Origin: Adiantum capillus-veneris
Lineage: Eukaryota; Streptophyta; Polypodiopsida; Polypodiales; Pteridaceae
Reading direction: 5' to 3'
Assembly (NCBI GenBank): GCA_014529385.2
Contig: CM043956.1
Coordinates: 84,619,721 to 84,683,720, forward strand
DNA length: 64,000 nucleotides
Positions 21,877-32,678 of this stretch are shown here, piece after piece. The notes below the pieces were generated by a model. The model was not told the DNA's origin, made no database searches, and saw only the letters and a program-made list of their open reading frames with translations. The position numbers and the translations under genes were made by a program. Numbering within the stretch: position 1 is the stretch's first letter; every line of letters starts with the position of its first letter.

Positions 21877-23563
21877 TCATACCAGAAATAGCCTAGCAGG
21901 CTTCGTGGTATCTGATTGCTTTTGTAGGAGGTATAAACTCCTTTTGCGAGGTTGAAGGAGGAGGAGGTGGCGGTTTTTTGTTTGATGGAGAAGGGGGAGG
22001 AGGAGGAGATTTCGGCAAGGGAGGAGGTGGTGATTTGGGCGAGAGAGGAGGCGATGATTTAGGCGAGCAAGGAGGTGAGCTTGCTTCTTCTCGTACATGC
22101 CTCTTTTTGGAAGCATCTTCCCCTTGTTGCGAAGCAGATGCTTTCGCTTTTATTTTCTTTAAAATCTTGATGATTCTTTGGCTGGTCAGATCCGCCGCCC
22201 GTCGCGCTTCAACATTCCTCTCTCTTTGAATCTTCTTTAGCTGCTCTGCTTAGTTTGTTTCATCAGCTGCATTTTTCTCCTTCGTTCCTTCAGTGGACTG
22301 CAAAGAAATTTCTACTTTTGCAGCCTTTTGCTCTACTTCTAACCTTTGCTTTTCAGCCCGTATATGAGCTGCATTTTCTATTCTTCCTTGCCTTTCCTTC
22401 TCGAATCTTCTTTTTTGTGTTTTTTATGTCGCAGCAGCTCTTGCGTGTCTGTCGGCCCATGACTTGGTTCTTCTTTCCTCGAATCTTTGTTGGACTTCTT
22501 CATATGCTTTTTGAAGGTCCGATTGCGGTACTGCACTTCTCTCCCTCCTTTTTCTCTCGAGCGGCTTTGTGGAGTCTTCCTCCTTGATTTCTTCAAACTC
22601 AGATGGCCCTTTGTCTTTCGACCCTTGAGATTTTCCTTCTTCATCAGTCTCCGTCTTTTCTTCATCACTCGAGCTTTTGTTGGAGGCCATTGCTAAGCGT
22701 GATGATGTCGCGCCAGGGGTCGTGCTTACTGAATAAGCAACCAGCTTTGCTTTCTGAATCAGAGCCGTTTGAGAACTGGAAGCTGGCACATCTTCAATCA
22801 TTCCCAAATCTTGGTATGCTATTCTTGTTAGCATCGGCCCTGCGTTCATGTAGCTTTTGTTTTTTACCGAGCTTTTCAAATTTTCTTCGACCAAGTTTTC
22901 CAAAATGTAAGAACCGTAGTCGCAGCGAATGGTTCTATTTTCGGTTGTCGCTAGAGCCATGACCACGGCAATGTGCAGGATTGGCTCGGTGTAGCGAGGA
23001 GGCTTTTGTACTCTGAAATGCTAAGAGATCAATCTCATCGGCAATTCCAGCTCTCCGTATATCATGTCACTGTATTTGTATTTGTTTCCTTTTGCTTTGA
23101 CGAATGCCTTCTCATTATCCAGTGACTTTGTCTTTGCCAGCAAGTCGTGTTGCCGTGGAAGGAAATGCGAAGCTTCGGTGATGATTTCTTTCATGATCTT
23201 TACTTTCACCTTCGATCCATCATTGTCTGTGAGCATTGCCTGCCCATTATATTGTATTGAGCTCATGAGCTCGTGGGCCCTCATGTAATCTGTTCCCCAT
23301 GGCTATAATCTAAAAAATTTCTCCAAATGCACAGCTCGCACTGCCTCTATTACCTCCGGCCATCTGTGGAGGTTCCATATCTATCGTGGCATGATAGTTG
23401 TCTTTACCATGTCACCATCAGCATCCTTAAACTTTGAGAAGAATATGTGGGCAGGGATCTGAGCTAGTATTTCATCCGAGATGTGAGCCTTTTCATTTGT
23501 AGTGAGCTCCTCCACTTCATGTGGTGCTACTGTCCAGTGCCTTTCTTTCCTTTCGTGAGGCAT
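21877..23563 (-). pseudogene. E5 ORF2, N-terminal part and charged linker
   Basis: Frames 23381-23563, 23021-23284 and 22424-22966 are in one register and read MPHERKERHW..., a KYSDMIYGELELPMRLI block, then MALATTENRTIRCDYGSYIL. The last two blocks faintly resemble the plant-transposon-associated domain called Transposase_32 (from memory, weak). Next comes an acidic then Lys/Arg-rich linker, and a Pro/Leu-rich frame (21877-22116) that looks shifted. The start at 23563 lies 200 bases after the last palindrome of the array. Confidence 0.5.
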
Positions 23564-23763
23564 TATGTGTCAGTAGAATCACAAGCTGTCAGGATTTTCC
23601 TTTCGCAATCAATCGCATTTAGACTTTTAGTAAAAAACAGTTCAAAAGTTAAAACTGATCATAACTTGAACAAATTTCATCCATTCCTGTCCATATTTCA
23701 CTAGTGGGACTAGGAAGACTAGAGCTATGACATATTAAAATCTGAGCCAATTCTGGGCCTGAG
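23564..23763 (-). other. Leader between palindromic array and ORF2
   Basis: Non-coding. No motif recognised beyond its place between the array and the ORF2 start. Confidence 0.4.
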
Positions 23764-25458
23764 GTACACCGATCGCGATCGTAGTACAGAGGCCAAAATT
23801 AGATTTGATCACATGAGTGGTTTGCTGATAGTTGGAGGGTCATTTTGGTCCACTCTGTGTTTCATTTCAACCACTTTTGAGTTTATAGGTCCCAATTTTG
23901 GGTTACAAGGGAGTTTTGGACTAGACTTTGTCTTTTCATGAGTTTTTGATGTCCGAATGGCTTGAAACTTGGTTGGTGACTTGAACAAGGTGTATACAAG
24001 GGATCTGCTAGGTTTTGGTCAAAATATGATGATGAGGTACACCGATCGCGATCGTAGTACCTGAGCTTTTTTGGCCCACTAATGATTTATTTCCAAGTTT
24101 GGACTTAAAATGAACAAATTAGAGCAATTTTTCATTGTTTGACCTTATTTTACTAAGTCTAACCATATTGGGTTTTCCTGATGAAATTTGGTTGAAGCGT
24201 GGAGTTAGTTGAAGTTAGTTTTAGAGCTTCCACTACTTCCATGATATGCTGCTACCATCAGCCTACTCCACTGTCTGCTGATTTTGACTTGATCAGGCAC
24301 TTTATACCCCGTCTTGGGAGATTTTCCAGACTTGTGCATTTTTCAGGCATTCCTTGGATACCCATGTGATATTTGAGCATCCCTAAGTCACCTTTTGGTC
24401 TTTGGCATTGGTTCGGCCCCAATTCTCCCTTTGTGTGATCATCCGAGAACTGAAATGATTATATCTGTACTTGTAGGAGATTCTGAGATCCATTCGAGGT
24501 TTTCTACAACTGTACTGACTCTTAGTCGGACAGGTATGCCCTTCAAACTATCCATCATTATTTTTAACTGGATTTTGGTAGTTGTATGTCAAATTTTCCC
24601 GGGTGAGTATATAATTTTGGCTAATTTTTGTCAGTTAATAAGTATTTTTTATTTATTTTGTTTGATTTTCGTTAATAAAACATCAAAAATTAAAAAATAT
24701 CGCTGACAAGTGTCGGAATCAAGTTCTAAAAGCAAACGCTGAAGTATCATGATGGTTATCAAGCATGAAAGATATGAAGCTAATCTGAAGATGTCAAATT
24801 TCAGTCTTAATGATCATGACTATATTTCGCCAAAATCGGATCAAATGGTCATACGACGCCGGAATGACAAGCGGTTCGACCCACAGGTGGTATGTAGATT
24901 ATATCGGGATCAAAGGTAAGGAAAATAAGCCCTATGTCACGAAAATCTCGGGAAGATATAGGTCAAGTAGGCCAAATTCTAGCTCATTGTTAATTTTCAC
25001 ATTTTGAGAGAGAAGAAGAGAGCTTCTTGACCTAGAGCGAGCTACCACATTTCTACCCCGTACGGCCGGTCGGAGCCAGCATTTCATACTAGATTTCACA
25101 GGTATGTTCTTTATCAAGTAAAGATCAAGTCTATTACGCATGCAAGCGCGAATCATTGCACAAACGGGCGAAGGGATCAAATCAATGTCGGATCAGGTCA
25201 AATAGGTCAAGGGCCCTTAGAGGCATCCAAACAAAACTTTTTCCAGGCACAGAACACATCAATGTGCTCCCCACAGGGTCACGAATAAAGCCATATGATC
25301 AAATCACAGTTTGATGGTGGTACACCGATCGCGATCGGTGTACCTCACTGACACGATTTGGGACAGAATCTGCAAAAAACCTCCCCTCAGCCTCGCCTAC
25401 AATCCGCAGGTGTCAAAATTCATTTTGGCCTCTGTGGTACGATCACGATCGGTTGCCC
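23764..25458 (-). repeat. Second GATCGCGATC palindrome array
   Basis: Palindromic copies lie at 23764-23787, 24037-24060, 25319-25344 and 25436-25458. The 25319 copy is a perfect 26-bp palindrome centred on ACACCGATCGCGATCGGTGT. Two others carry GATCGCGATC; the last has GATCACGATC. The first spacing is 273 bp, like the E2 array. The 24.1-25.3 kb gap holds related T-rich filler without clear palindromes. Flanks differ from the E2 array (GTACACC instead of TACATG), so core and spacing are conserved but arms are not. Confidence 0.75.
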
Positions 25459-25739
25459 CAGATGAAGGTTTTGCAACTTTTGATTTGGCCCAGGCTTGGA
25501 ACTCAATTAAAGATACACTCTCTTGAATTTTCAAGAAAAATGCACAAATTTTGCTCATGGAATGGGCCTTCTTTAGAAGCATCCCAATGCTCCGGATTTT
25601 GTCATTACAACTCATTATTATGCTGGTCGGATTATAAAAAATGCTAAAAATGCCAGGTTTTGATCGAATATGTTCAAAATTGAACTCTAAATAATGAAAA
25701 AAACACACAGATTATGTACATATATAAACGTTGGGCCCC

Positions 25740-26331
25740 TTAATGGCCCTGAATGCTGCTAGATTCATCAATTACTCCCCCCTTCCTTGACTGAGTCTTC
25801 CCAGACGAAGGTTGGGTGCATGTGCATGGGTTTTGGAATCTGTGTCTATGCATGGCCATGTAATGTGGCCCTATTGTGATGTTTGAGACAATGCGTTGGG
25901 TAACAAGGTGCTGTGAAAAATACGAGGACTGAATGTAGTTTTCAGTGGCTTTTGATGGCGAGGGTAGCTGTGTATGGAACAGAAGAGCTTGCCGTCGAAA
26001 TGTTCTTTCCTTGATTGTTGGTGTTGTGATGGCAACTATTTTTGGAACCCATTTGTATGCGGTTTGTTGCATCTTTACAGATTCGACTTTAGTTTCCTGA
26101 ATTTTCATAGGTTTCCAGTGCCATTTTGGAGGTTCAGGCTTCTTGTTTTGAGTTTGGGTTTCCTTTCGAGCTCTGTCCTCGCCAAATCTTTAGTTTTCTC
26201 CAGTTCCGGTTGCCATTTCCACTCCGGAGTAACTCCTGGGTCTTTGATATGGTGCTGCTTTCGTCTGGAGATTGTCTTTCAGTAGTCATATCTTGCTCGG
26301 TTTGTTGGGCATAATTCTTTTCTTTATCCAT
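25740..26331 (-). pseudogene. E5 pol C-terminal tail
   Basis: Basic, Gln-rich frames after PR2 (26134-26331 and 25740-26108), with KWVPKIVAITTPT shared with the E4 tail. It ends at the internal polypurine tract. No catalytic motif seen. Confidence 0.45.
25775..25788 (-). other. Internal polypurine tract of E5
   Basis: The 14-mer CTCCCCCCTTCCTT (plus strand) is identical to the start of the 3' polypurine tract at 20155-20168. It follows the end of pol, the place where E4 has its LTR-proximal tract. No LTR start follows it. Confidence 0.6.
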
Positions 26332-26990
26332 ACTTTCCGAATAACCTTTTGTGGTGTTTTTGGTTGATGAGCCGGTTGCTTTTTGTCAATGGGGATACTC
26401 GGCCACGAGTGATCTGTTTTGGTGAATGGAGTCATGTACGTGTTAGAGTCATGTGTATACATCAACACATGTTCTGACCATTCAGTGATGACTGCATTGT
26501 ACGTTCTCATCCATGGAACTCCCAAACATAGTGATTCTCTGATTTCTCCGTCTTTCATTATGAAAAATTGATGAGGACAACTATTTCCATCAATATTGAT
26601 TGGTACGTTTACTATCCCCAATGTTGGCATTGTTGCTCCGTTTGCGGCTTGTAAATCACGTGTGGATTGCACTAGGGGTTTATCTGTAAGCATCTTGTAA
26701 GTGGAGAAGTTGGCCACATTGACTCTTGCTCCTGTGTCAATCAATGCTCGTTGATATCTGCCATGCGAAAGTCTGACATTGATGCGACCATCAATTCTTG
26801 TTTCCCATTGCTCATTAGTTTGAATTATAGAAAGAGGAATTTGAGCCATATCTGCTGGTTGAGGAAGTCTTTGTTGTTGTAAGTTTTGTTTTCGTTTTAA
26901 AATCCTGACTTTGGCCTCCTCTTGCGCTTGAGCTTTTGTCTCATTTGCTTTGTTCTTGCGCTCCTTCGCAACGTGTATTTTGGCAAGCAT
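26286..26990 (-). pseudogene. E5 second retropepsin (PR2), downstream of integrase
   Basis: A 234-codon open frame with a complete retropepsin signature. The active site is ALIDTGARVNV (residues about 93-103). AANGATMPTLGIV fits the flap region, and ESLCLGVPWMRTYNAVI fits the conserved Leu-Gly-x-Pro-Trp block near the C-terminal end of the fold. An N-terminal Lys/Glu/Gln-rich helix continues the integrase tail. It is in the same frame as RNase H and integrase (29447 to 26286), separated from integrase only by a stop near 27036. Predicted role: polyprotein cleavage. Ty3 elements normally have one protease, upstream of RT; this is an additional one. Confidence 0.75.
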
Positions 26991-27038
26991 CTCTGAGGTT
27001 AGTGGTAGGTTGTATTTCTTTAGTCTGCAACCACTAAT

Positions 27039-28742
27039 CTAGTTAGGCATTTCCTCTCCCTCTAATGTCGCAAGTTTAATGGCACCGCTAGATGATATGT
27101 CATGAATCACATAGGGTCCATTGCCTCGTTTTTTGAGTTTCCAGGAATGTTGTTTCAGGGTATACATTAAGACGTAATCCCTCGTAGCAAATTCCTTGCT
27201 GATAACATGTTGATCAAAGAATGATTTCATGTTTTGTTTTTGCGCGTATATTGATACAACGGCTCTCAATCTAGTTTCATCCAATTTTTCGAGGACCTCT
27301 ACCTGATTGAATAATTCATGGCCCGTCCATTCTAATTCTTTAGCGACTCAAAGCGTGGGGATAAGAAATTCAAGAGGCAAAATCTCTTGAATTCCATAAA
27401 CCATGTTGAACAGAGTCGTTCCGATTGTTGATGTTTTGTAAGCTACTCTATATGCCCATAAAGTTGAATGCAGCTTTTGATCCCAGTCAGCTCTCGATTC
27501 GCCAACAATTTTGGTGAGATTTGTCACCAAAATCTTATTCGTACTTTTTGCTTGGTCGTTAGGTTGTGGGTGATAGGGAGCTGACTTCCTGTGAATTACC
27601 ATGAATTCATCCAATAGGGATTCCATCACTTCATTGATGAAGGGAGTTCCTCTATCGCTCACTATCTCTATTGGTAAGCCATATCTTGTGAAAATGTTCT
27701 CATACAAAAACCGTGCTGTCGTTTTTGCATCGTTTCTGGTTGTTGCTTTCGCTTCCACCCATTTTGTTAGATAATCTGTTGCCACAATAATGTATTGAGC
27801 ATGCATTTTATATCCCAGAGGCGCTATCGGTCCTACAAAATCTATTCCACATTTCGCAAACGCCCCCGTCATTCGCCTCAAGGGCATATCATCTCGTGCT
27901 CTAGGAATTTTTATCTTCTGGAAATCATCAAATCGTTTTACAAACTCTTTAGCGTCCATGAATAGTGTAGGCCACCATATGCCTGCAATAAGAATTGCTT
28001 TGTCCGTTTTGTTAGCTGAGAAATGTCCACCAGCTTGTTGGCCGTGTGCTTGCTCTAAGATAGGAATGTATTCCTCTTCAGTCGCACACATTCTCAATTA
28101 ATTGTCTTTTCCCCTCTTGTAAAGATTGTTCTCAATCAGTACATAGTTTTCTGTCTCTTTCATGATCGTTTTGATACATGATCTACTCATCCCTTTAGGC
28201 AGTATCCTGGTGGTGAGGTATTCAACAATGTAGTTACTCCATCGGGGTGCTATAGATAATTTGAATAGAGTCGCGTGCTCTATTGGATTTTGAAGCGTGC
28301 ATCTAACGCATGATTTGATATGCATATGAACACTATGTTGCATTTTCAGCCAATACACACCCATTCTCATCAATCTTTGATACATTTGTGCATGCCCATT
28401 GTGAATCCCCATTGTTTGTACATGAGCTTGGTTTAGATACAATTCCCGTTCACTCGATTCAACACAAATCCTAAGGATTTGATCCGATCCCTGTTTGTAT
28501 AGCCTCCCTGCCAACATTACCAATGATGTAGATACTGCAATGGTAGATGGTTGTCTTGTCACATTCAATGACCCAATAGTCAGCAAAGAAATTACATCCT
28601 CGCTCCATCTTGGAACCATTTCTATGTTGAAAAGATATGCATCTGGCAAATCATCATCAACTCCTACCGTGTTTTCTCCATGCATTATTCTAGATAAATG
28701 ATCTGCTCTTTGGTGTGTAGTTCCTTTTTTGACTACTACCAT
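27039..28742 (-). pseudogene. E5 integrase with duplicated zinc-binding module
   Basis: One reading frame with in-frame stops near 28098 and 27345. Module 1 (28284-28502) reads LYKQGSDQILRIC...QAH...GIHNGHAQ...CVRCTLQNP. Module 2 (27915-28124) reads LYKRG...QAH...GGHFSANK, but both cysteines are Phe (KRFDDFQK). The core has Asp in CGIDFVGP and Asp in IVSDRGTPF. The catalytic Glu is Lys (PNDQAKSTNK). The 27039-27284 segment is the C-terminal domain. The enzyme is inactive as it stands. Confidence 0.8.
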
Positions 28743-28772
28743 GAAGTCAAACTCAAGCAGTATGATGAACCA

Positions 28773-30340
28773 TCAAACAATCCTCCCCGTATTGCAAGGT
28801 TTGTTTACTAAGTACAGCAGTGCTTGGTGATCAACGAAGAATACAAATTTATTGGAAAGTAAGTAGTGTCTAAACTTTTTCACCGCATAGATCATACCCA
28901 AACCCTCCCTCTCAGTTGTTGTGTAATTCTTCTCTGCATTGTTCAGTTGTCTACTGGAGTTACTTATTGGAAAATCAATGTTGTTCTCTCCAATTTGTGC
29001 AAGTATGCATCCTATTGCATACGCTGATGCATCTACGTGGATGTCGAATATCTTTTCCCAATCCGGAGCCTTCAAAATTGGAGCAGAAATCAACCTTTGC
29101 TTCAAAGTTTGAAAAGATTTCTCGCACTCATCTATCCACTCAAATTTAGTTATCAACGCGTAAAGTGGTTTTGCAATTATAGCGTATGAGTAGATAAATC
29201 TGCGATAATATCCACAATGGGCCATAAATGCCTGTACCTCCTTTACCTTTACTGGTCGTGGTAGATCAACATTGACGCTGATCTTCTCCATGTCTGTCGA
29301 AATACTGTTTTTGGACACTATATGTCCCAATATTTTGCCATGTCTTACCATGAAGACACATTTCTTTGGATTCAGGAAAATCCGATACAGTCTACATTTT
29401 TCGAACACCTTGGTCAAGTGATCTATGTTACAAGAGAGTGAACGCACAAGTCATCCATGTAAATTTCTAAGAACTGTCTTAGATATTCTTTAAAAGCATG
29501 ACCCATCAGCCTCTGAAATGTGGCTGGTGCATTTGTTAAGCCAACAGCCATTACCTGGAATGCAAAAATACCCCATTCAGTTGCAAAAGCCGTTTTGTAC
29601 TGATCCTCTGGCTTTATTGCACATTGGTTGTAACCCGAAAAGCCATCTAAGAAACTATAAGCCTCTTTACCTGCCACTCTTTCTATTACATGATCAGTAA
29701 TGGGTAGGGGATAGTTGTCCAAAATTGTAGCACCGTTTACTTTCTTGAGATTGACGCACACTCTTAACTTTCCATTTTTCTTCGGGACCACCACAATCGG
29801 TGAAACCCAATCGGTGTGCTCAATTTTGTAAATAAGCTCTGCCTCTTTAAGTTTATCTATCTCCTCCTTGATCTTTTTTGCAAACGCCTCATTGTAAGTA
29901 TAGGGACGTTGTCTGCTGGGTTTCGTCATTCTTAAGGGGTATTGTGTGTTGACAGATACTTGGATCCACCCCTTTAAGATCTTTGTATGACCATGCAAAC
30001 ACATCTCTGTACTGTTTAAGAGTAGATAGCAAACTATTTTGCTTGTCTTTGGTAAGATCCATGGCAATATATGCAGGTTTTGGATCTTCTCCCGCGGCTC
30101 TGCTAGATCTTTTCGTTTGGCTTTCTCACGACCGTCATACGATGTACCTGGTTCCTTCAATTCCCTCATTGGTTGTTGCACTATGATTTTCCTATCTTGT
30201 ATGGTATACTTCTTATAATGGGACGGTGCATCCATCTTGTCAGAATTTGTGTCTTCATTTGTTTCCAATTCACTGGTCCATATGTCTCTGAGGGTTTGCT
30301 TGAGCTTATTGTACTCTGGTTTCCTCTCTAATTTGGTCAT
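28773..30340 (-). pseudogene. E5 reverse transcriptase and RNase H
   Basis: 29423-30340 carries RT: DWVSPIVVVPKKNGKLRVCV, LDGFSGYNQ, ATFQRLM, and the catalytic YMDDLCVHS. A frame change at about 29435 leads into 28773-29447 with KILGHIVS and RNase H. The RNase H acidic residues are kept in HVDASAYAIG, TEREGLGMIYAVKKFRHYLL and FFVDHQALLYL. A stop near 28770 separates it from integrase. About 300 residues upstream of RT are spacer. Confidence 0.85.
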
Positions 30341-30464
30341 TCCAGTCTCTGTTTTCCCCCCTTTATGCGACTTAGGCGTTCGCTTTTTGTGCCTGTTCTT
30401 CTTGTTTTTTTTCCATGGTTTAGTTTTGATAAACCGGCCAGTGACCTCGTCTTTGACACAATCA

Positions 30465-30915
30465 CATTAGGCAAAATTTGGACTCACAGAGGGGCCCTTT
30501 AAGGAGTTTGACTTTACCTCTCTCTACCAAAACGGGCGCATGGATAAATTTTTGCAAAAAAACTCCAAAGTTGTGGAGGTTTGAAAGTTAGAATTTACTC
30601 TTCAAGCTCTATCTACTGATATATAGCACGCCATGAGATTCCTCATATTTTAGAAGATCCTTTTTTTGATTCACTTAGATTCCGACAGAGTTGTCACATC
30701 ATAGGTGAATCAAAAAAAGGATCTTCTAAAATATGAGGAATCTCATGGCGTGCTATATATCAGTAGATAGAGCTTGAAGAGGACATTCTAATTGTCAAAC
30801 TTCCGCCAACTTTAGAGTTTGTTTGTAAAAATTTATCAATGCGCCCGTTTTGGTAAAGAGAGGTAAAGTCAAACTCCTTAAAGAGCCCCTGTGTGAGTCC
30901 AAATTTTGCCTAATG
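30465..30915. mobile_element. Hairpin MITE inserted in E5 pol
   Basis: Two 210-bp arms (30465-30674 and 30705-30915) are near-perfect inverted repeats around a 30-base loop. Termini are CATTAGGCAAAATTTGG. TCA is present on both outer sides (30462-30464 and 30916-30918), a 3-bp target duplication. No ORF. The superfamily is uncertain; a 3-bp duplication and CATTA ends would fit CACTA-type better than others. It breaks the E5 spacer-RT frame, so it inserted later than E5. Confidence 0.85.
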
Positions 30916-30931
30916 TCAGCTTTGACAAGAT

Positions 30932-31588
30932 TTAGATATCCCGTTCTGTCATTGACAAAAGAGGCATCGGATTATGCTTATTCTCTCTTGATTTCCTTCT
31001 TCTCTTGGATTTATACCTCTCTTGTCGACTAGGTTTTTGGCTAGGAAACTCGTAAAACTTGACCTGTCTCGACCTGTATTTCCTATTCGTCTCTGATCCA
31101 CTTGATCTTTTATCATCAACCTCTATCATTTGGATTTCATCATCTAGTGATGGAAGGTCACCGCTTAGTGAATCCGTGAATTCCTCCTCTGTTCGATTCC
31201 TATCGTTCACTACAGATATCTCATCAATTATTCTTTTACACTCGGTTTCACGTGGTGGTTCTTCTTGTTCCTCACTCTCCGATCCTGACTCAAGGATGAT
31301 GCTAGACATTTGCAATGTTACTAGGTCGTATCCTTCTGCGATACAGAATTTTGTAGGCGTGCATTCGTTAACATATACGTCCAAGGTTGACAATATTTGA
31401 GTCCACCCAAATGGCTCAAGTAAAGCATCTGGGAGATAAGCCTCGTCTTCTATGGATCTTTCCAATACACATTCCTCTTTGACTATGTCTCCACAATAAG
31501 ATGCTCCACACATCCAGACATGTGCTTTCGTTTGCATCCATATAGGTATTTCTTTTTTATTTACAGTGGTTGAATTAAATTCTTGCAC
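30932..31588 (-). pseudogene. E5 spacer domain between PR1 and RT
   Basis: Contains ERSIEDEAYLPDALLEPFGW, STLDVYVNECTPTKFC and IAEGYDLV, also seen in E4. An acidic, then very basic, region follows (KSKRRRKSRENKH). Function unknown. Truncated by the MITE. Confidence 0.6.
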
Positions 31589-31716
31589 TGGTGTGTTTTT
31601 ACAACGTCTCTATAGCTGTGATCCTTCATGTTGATTTTCATTATTAGCTCTTCGTGCCTTAGGTAAATTTGGTCGTACCCCCAATCTTGTATCATTTTGA
31701 GTTGACGCATAAAAGA

Positions 31717-32508
31717 TCACCCCAAAATAATGTCCAAGTTTTTCGTTTTCTCGAAATCCACCACAACAAAGATGTGCTCATAGTTAATTCCACACAAAGT
31801 TACAACTATTTGGTCCAGGATTCCCAATGGTCTCTCTACATACCCATCTGCGATTTGCAGTTTCATTCTCATTTTTCTAAGAGCTGGACGGCCCCATTTC
31901 TCCCACATTTTCTTTGTAGCAATCGCCACTCCCGCTCCACTGTCCAGGGTAGCTATCGTTTTTAATTCTTGATATATAACAGATAAGGTTGTATTACCTT
32001 CCTTGCCTTCACAGTAATCTCCGACCTTGTTTATGGGCACTGGTTGTGCTTTGGGTTGACCTTCCCATTTGTTTTCTTCTCCCGTAGGGTTTGTCTGAAG
32101 AGGAATCTTTACTCCTTTGTGCTCCAAATGTTTCCCCATGTCTTCCCATAAGTGTGGTCTGACTCTCAAGAGTTGTGACAGTGTGATTGTGCATGTTATA
32201 GGTGTCGACAGCATCTCTTGAAGACTTTTTGAGTCAATCATTTGTGAAATAGTTCTCATCTGGGATGGAACTAACCTTATCTCTGATTGTGCCTCGTGTT
32301 CACCTATAAATGAAGGCAGGGTTTTCAAGGATTGAGCTTTGCTTTCCATCGAAACCTCCGTTCCCGCATCCCCATATAGCAATTTTATATCTCCTGGATA
32401 AAATCCGTTATCCAAGTTAATCTCAGGAATTGAAGAAGATTGTAATGTCGCTTCCGTTCTTTCTGTTTCTAATGGTTTCCCATAAGTGTTGTGGCCATTG
32501 TTCTTCAA
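31717..32508 (-). pseudogene. E5 first protease (PR1)
   Basis: A 263-codon frame. The C-terminal 85 residues are a retropepsin with TIATLDSGAGVAIATKKMW, a substrate-flap stretch LQIADGYVERPLGIL, and KNLDIILG at the end. The N-terminal half is Gag-Pro linker, with the upstream 32423-32686 frame (WPQHLWETIR block also in E7 near 51770). Position between gag and RT is the normal one for Ty3 protease. Confidence 0.75.
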
Positions 32509-32678
32509 CTTCTGGAATTGGCATTATTGTCATTGACTTAGCGTCATCAGTGGTGTTCGGCACCACTCGGTGATCCAATGACAATATCGTTTCAGGCCTG
32601 GGTCCGTTTACTTGTTCTAGTTCATCGATTTTTAGTTTTTCTCGCTGTTTGTGAATCAACACTTCTTGTTCTGAGGTT

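Noticed and set aside
20321-23563. ORF2 as a retroviral envelope gene
   Set aside because: Position after pol fits, but no signal peptide, transmembrane segment or furin-like site is visible; coiled coil and soluble-looking domain instead.
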